A DNA stretch of 64,000 nt from Allobosea sp. 47.2.35 (GTDB lineage Bacteria; Pseudomonadota; Alphaproteobacteria; Rhizobiales; Beijerinckiaceae), in assembly GCF_024655635.1 (NCBI RefSeq), contig NZ_JANLGI010000013.1:1-64000 (forward strand), written 5' to 3'. The notes under the pieces were generated by a model. That model searched no databases. It saw only the letters and a list, made by a program, of their open reading frames with translations, and was not told the DNA's origin. The translations under genes and the position numbers were made by a program. Positions 61,063 to 64,000 of this stretch are shown here, in pieces. Numbering within the stretch: position 1 is the first letter of the stretch; each line of letters starts with the position of its first letter.

Positions 61063-62064
61063 ATGACCGATACCAGTGCCCGCACCCGCGGCAGGCGCGT
61101 GCTCGTCACGCATGACCGTTTGGCCGAAAGCGCCATCGAGCTTCTCAACGCGCATGACGTCGACGTCTTCTTCTCGCCGGCCTATGCCCCGAGCGAGCAG
61201 GTGGCCGCGCGTGCTGCCGACCTGCAGGTCGATGCGCTGATCGTTCGCCAGGGGCGTGTCGACGCGACGATCATCGCGGCCTCGCCGCGTCTCAAGGTCA
61301 TCGCCAAGCACGGCGTCGGTGTCGACAATATCGATCTGCAGGCGGCAGCATCGCGCAGCGTCCCGGTCATACGCGCCATGGGCTCGAATTCGCGCGCCGT
61401 CGCAGAGCACACCATCGCGCTGGCCCTGACCCTGCTGAAGGACATCCCGCGCCTCGACACCGCCGTGAAGGCCGGTACCTGGCCGAAGCCGAGCTTCATC
61501 GGGCGCGACATCGCCGGCACCGTGATCGGACTCGTCGGCTTCGGCTCGATCGGCCAGCATGTCGCCCGGATGGCGCGGGGGCTCGGCATGACCGTTCTCC
61601 TGCACGATCCCCATGCCCGCGAGGCGATCGCGCAATTCGGCGCGGATCGTGAGCGCGATCTCGACAGCCTCGTCGCGGAAGCCGACATCGTCAGCCTGCA
61701 TTGCCCGCTGACCAACGCCACGCGCGATCTCCTGGATGCGCGCCGCTTCGGCCTGATGAAGCCGACCTCTCTCGTCGTGAACACGGCGCGCGGCGCCCTG
61801 ATCAACGAGCCGGCTCTTTGCGCCGCCTTGCTGGAAGGCAGGATCGCCGGCGCGGGGCTCGACAGTTTCGCGGTCGAGCCGCCGGCGCCGGACAGCCCGC
61901 TCTGGACGCTGCCCAATCTGATCGCCACCCCCCATATCGCCGGCGTGACCGCGGGATCGGCCAAGACGATGGCCGAGATCGCCGCCCGGCACGTCATCGC
62001 CGTGCTCGACGGTGAGGAGCCGGATGCGGCCAGCCTCGCGAGGCTCGCCGAACTCGCAGCCTAA
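61063..62064 (+). CDS. D-2-hydroxyacid dehydrogenase (phosphoglycerate dehydrogenase-like)
   Basis: 333 residues. The NAD-binding motif GLVGFGSIGQHVARMARGLGM is near residue 150. The catalytic Arg lies in NTARGALINEPALC, followed by the Glu in the AGLDSFAVEPP segment and the His in ATPHIAG near residue 288. It has no ACT regulatory domain, so serine biosynthesis is less likely. It is the first gene of a LysR-divergent operon with TTT transporter genes, and probably oxidises the imported hydroxyacid. Confidence 0.92.
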   Translation: MTDTSARTRGRRVLVTHDRLAESAIELLNAHDVDVFFSPAYAPSEQVAARAADLQVDALIVRQGRVDATIIAASPRLKVIAKHGVGVDNIDLQAAASRSVPVIRAMGSNSRAVAEHTIALALTLLKDIPRLDTAVKAGTWPKPSFIGRDIAGTVIGLVGFGSIGQHVARMARGLGMTVLLHDPHAREAIAQFGADRERDLDSLVAEADIVSLHCPLTNATRDLLDARRFGLMKPTSLVVNTARGALINEPALCAALLEGRIAGAGLDSFAVEPPAPDSPLWTLPNLIATPHIAGVTAGSAKTMAEIAARHVIAVLDGEEPDAASLARLAELAA

Positions 62065-62112
62065 GATCCGGGCCATAAACCGGACAACCATAAGCAAACG
62101 GGAGGAACGACC

Positions 62113-63081
62113 ATGAGGATTGTCTACAAGGCGCTCGCCGCACTGGCCCTGTCGGCGCTCGCGACGACGGCATCTGCCCAGCAATATCCGGAAAAGCCGA
62201 TCCGCCTCGTCATTCCGTTTCCGCCGGGCGGCGGCACGGACGTCGTCGCGCGCGTCATCGCCCAGAAGCTCGGCGAGAGCACCGGCTGGACGCTGGTGGC
62301 CGACAACAAGCCGGGCAGCGGCGGCAGCGTCGGCCTGAGCCTCGCAGGCAAGGCGGCCCCGGACGGCTACACCATCGTCCTCGCCCAGAACGCCAACCTC
62401 GTCATCAACCCGATCCTCGGCAAGGCCAATTACGACCCGATCAAGGACTTTGCGCCGATTGGCCTCGTGGCCTCCGCGCCGCAGGTCCTCGTCGTCGCCA
62501 AGGATTCGCCGATCAAGACGGTCGAGGACCTGCTCACCGCCGCCAAAGCCAGGGACGGCAAGCTGACCTTCGCCTCGCCGGGCGTCGGGACCAGCTCGCA
62601 TCTGGCCGGCGAGCTCATCCAGCAGATCGCTGGCGTCAAATTCCGTCACATCCCCTACAAGGGCGCGGCCCAGGCCCTGCCGGACCTGCTCGGCGGGCGC
62701 GTGGAAATCTACATATCGTCCGTGCCCTCCGCGATGGTGCAGATCAAGGAAGGCGTGCTGCGCCCGATCGCGGTCTTCGCCACCAAGCGCGACGCCGACC
62801 TGCCGGATGTCCCGACCTTTGAGGAGAAAGGCCTGAAGAACTCCGAGGCCGTGACCTGGTGGGGCCTGGCGGCGCCCACCGGCGTGCCCGCGCCGATCGT
62901 CGCCCGGATCAATACCGAGCTCAACAAGGTACTGAAGCAGCCCGACACCCAGGCCAAGCTGCGCTCGGCAGGCGCGGAGGCTCTCGGCGGCAGCAGCGAG
63001 GAGTTCGCCGCGCTGATCAAGTCCGACGTGCCGAAATGGACCGCAGTGATCAAGGCGGCCGACGTGAAGGTCGCCGACTGA
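62113..63081 (+). CDS. TTT-family (TctC/Bug) periplasmic substrate-binding protein (second system)
   Basis: 322 residues with a signal peptide cut near residue 23 (TTASAQQYPEKP). The Bug signature PIRLVIPFPPGGGTDVVARV is at about residue 31. A GGGAGGA site precedes the ATG. It is followed by a hairpin, tctB and tctA, giving a full second TTT system. Confidence 0.95.
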   Translation: MRIVYKALAALALSALATTASAQQYPEKPIRLVIPFPPGGGTDVVARVIAQKLGESTGWTLVADNKPGSGGSVGLSLAGKAAPDGYTIVLAQNANLVINPILGKANYDPIKDFAPIGLVASAPQVLVVAKDSPIKTVEDLLTAAKARDGKLTFASPGVGTSSHLAGELIQQIAGVKFRHIPYKGAAQALPDLLGGRVEIYISSVPSAMVQIKEGVLRPIAVFATKRDADLPDVPTFEEKGLKNSEAVTWWGLAAPTGVPAPIVARINTELNKVLKQPDTQAKLRSAGAEALGGSSEEFAALIKSDVPKWTAVIKAADVKVAD

Positions 63082-63097
63082 GCCGATGACTGAAGCA

Positions 63098-63132
63098 CCG
63101 GGATGCCGCGCCTGAAAGCGGCGGTATCCCGG
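63098..63132 (+). other. Intercistronic hairpin after the second tctC
   Basis: CCGGGATGCCGC (63098-63109) folds onto GCGGCGGTATCCCGG (63118-63132) with one mismatch and a bulge. Like the hairpin at 1134-1161 it sits between the receptor and tctB genes and lacks a U-tract, so a shared role in keeping the receptor transcript stable is possible. Confidence 0.4.
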
Positions 63133-63210
63133 CCTTGCACATCGATCCCGGAAAGCCTGTGTCCCGGCGGCGCCAAGCCGCGCCGCCCGGCACCACGTCG
63201 GATATCGGTC

Positions 63211-63666
63211 ATGAAAACCAGCATCTTCAAGAACCAGGACGCCCTCGCTGGCCTGCTGTTCATGGGGCTCGGCGCGCTCGGCTTCGCGATTGCGCTTGGC
63301 TACAAGTTCGGCACCACGATCGATATGGGCCCGGGCTATTTCCCGCGCATTCTCAGCCTCGTCCTGATCGGCTTCGGCATCGTCACCTTCCTCAAGGGGC
63401 TGCGCACCTGCATGCCGGTCGAAGGCGGCTGGGCCTGGCTGCCGCTCTTCCTGCTGAGCGCCTCGCTCCTGCTCTTCGGCTTCCTGCTCGAGCGCCTGGG
63501 CCTCGTGCCGGCGCTCGCCGGCCTGTTCTTCGTCTCGGCTCGCGCCGGCCATGAGTTCAAGGCGCTGGAGGTGCTTGTCTTGACGATGATGATGTCGGCC
63601 TTCGCCGCCGCCGTCTTCATCTGGGGCCTGAAGCTACCCTACGCCCTCTTCGCCTGGAACTTCTGA
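63211..63666 (+). CDS. TTT-family small membrane subunit TctB (second system)
   Basis: 151 residues with four hydrophobic segments and the typical GYFPRILSLVLIGFGIVTFLKG region near residue 50. The frame is open 36 codons upstream across the hairpin without similarity, so the ATG at 63211 is used. The next ATG is three bases after its stop. Confidence 0.88.
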   Translation: MKTSIFKNQDALAGLLFMGLGALGFAIALGYKFGTTIDMGPGYFPRILSLVLIGFGIVTFLKGLRTCMPVEGGWAWLPLFLLSASLLLFGFLLERLGLVPALAGLFFVSARAGHEFKALEVLVLTMMMSAFAAAVFIWGLKLPYALFAWNF

Positions 63667-63669
63667 GCC

Positions 63670-64000
63670 ATGGAGATCATCGATCACTTCGTGCTCGGCT
63701 TCGGCGTCGCCCTGTCGCTACAGAACCTGGCCTACTGCTTCCTCGGCGTGTTGCTCGGCACCCTGATCGGCGTGCTGCCGGGCGTCGGCCCGCTGGTGAC
63801 GATCTCGATGCTGCTGCCGGTGACCTTCGGCCTGCCGCCGGTCTCCGCCGTCATCATGCTCTCCGGTATCTATTACGGTGCGCAATATGGCGGCTCGACC
63901 ACGGCGATCCTGGTCAACCTGCCCGGCGAAACCTCGTCGGCCGTGACCTGCCTCGACGGCTACCAGATGGCGCGCCGCGGCCGGGCCGGCGCCGCGCTGG
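63670..64000 (+). CDS. TTT-family large membrane subunit TctA (second system, cut by window end)
   Basis: The first 110 residues are seen before the sequence ends. Signature loops GVLPGVGPLVTISMLLPVT and YGGSTTAILVNLPGETSS are present and closely parallel the tctA at 1690. The remaining roughly 390 residues lie outside the window. Confidence 0.92.
   Translation, partial: MEIIDHFVLGFGVALSLQNLAYCFLGVLLGTLIGVLPGVGPLVTISMLLPVTFGLPPVSAVIMLSGIYYGAQYGGSTTAILVNLPGETSSAVTCLDGYQMARRGRAGAAL

Noticed and set aside
60961..63552. 863-residue antisense open frame across the hydroxyacid dehydrogenase and TTT genes
   Set aside because: Charged, repetitive R/D/G/H composition typical of a GC-rich shadow; the opposite strand holds three clear family members.

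Overview
The window is GC-rich, densely packed alphaproteobacterial chromosome. The style suggests a Bosea-like member of the Hyphomicrobiales: two tripartite tricarboxylate transporter (TTT) operons, an ECF11 RpoE-ChrR pair, SitABCD metal uptake, and many ATGA/TGATG gene overlaps. The window contains no rRNA or other taxonomic marker, so the genus is an inference. I found no tRNA, rRNA, CRISPR array, intact insertion sequence or prophage.

Layout. 0.1-4 kb: a TTT operon (tctC-tctB-tctA) facing a GntR regulator. 4-6.7 kb: a four-gene phospholipid module (PlsC-like, CdsA-like, small membrane protein, CDP-alcohol phosphatidyltransferase). 6.7-22.5 kb: an amine/polyamine locus around a MocR regulator. 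One arm holds a glutamine-synthetase-like ligase, aldehyde and alcohol dehydrogenases, RidA and a GMC oxidoreductase. The other holds an enolase-superfamily enzyme, a second aldehyde dehydrogenase, a PuuB-like oxidase and a PotDABC-like ABC importer. The same 23-bp motif lies in front of the enolase gene and in front of the importer. 22.5-27.8 kb: an envelope-stress module with a TetR regulator, two PspA/IM30 paralogues, YqiJ, the flotillin YqiK and YiaAB. 27.9-36.5 kb: a six-gene, mostly overlapping operon (Aas-like acyltransferase/ligase, two GNAT-like proteins, ThiF-like E1, membrane protein, nitroreductase-like protein). 36.5-39.9 kb: small genes and gene remnants. 40-43.6 kb: SitABCD-like Mn/Fe importer. 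43.6-48.4 kb: uronate dehydrogenase and a hydantoinase/oxoprolinase pair. 48.6-57.7 kb: an RpoE-ChrR (singlet-oxygen type) region with two cyclopropane-synthase-like methyltransferases, DUF1295, DUF2177, DUF1365, DUF2147 and a flavin oxidase. 57.7-60 kb: a second ECF sigma factor with its anti-sigma factor and a divergent DUF4394 gene. 60-64 kb: a LysR regulator, a hydroxyacid dehydrogenase and a second TTT operon cut off by the window end.

Most notable. (1) The pspA copy that heads the yqiJK operon is continuous in frame with a 155-codon upstream segment. That segment resembles the N-terminal, pre-RuvC part of TnpB/OrfB transposon proteins. A promoter-like sequence carrying a palindrome sits so close that the message could be leaderless. 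(2) Three TGAAC-GAT-GTTCA palindromes lie between tetR and the other pspA operon. (3) Both ECF loci have readable, repeated promoter patterns: TGAnCC-N18-TA at the RpoE-ChrR region and GCATCCA-N17-TATCC, twice and divergent, at the second locus. (4) ChrR has lost the two zinc-binding cysteines of its anti-sigma domain but keeps its cupin ligands.
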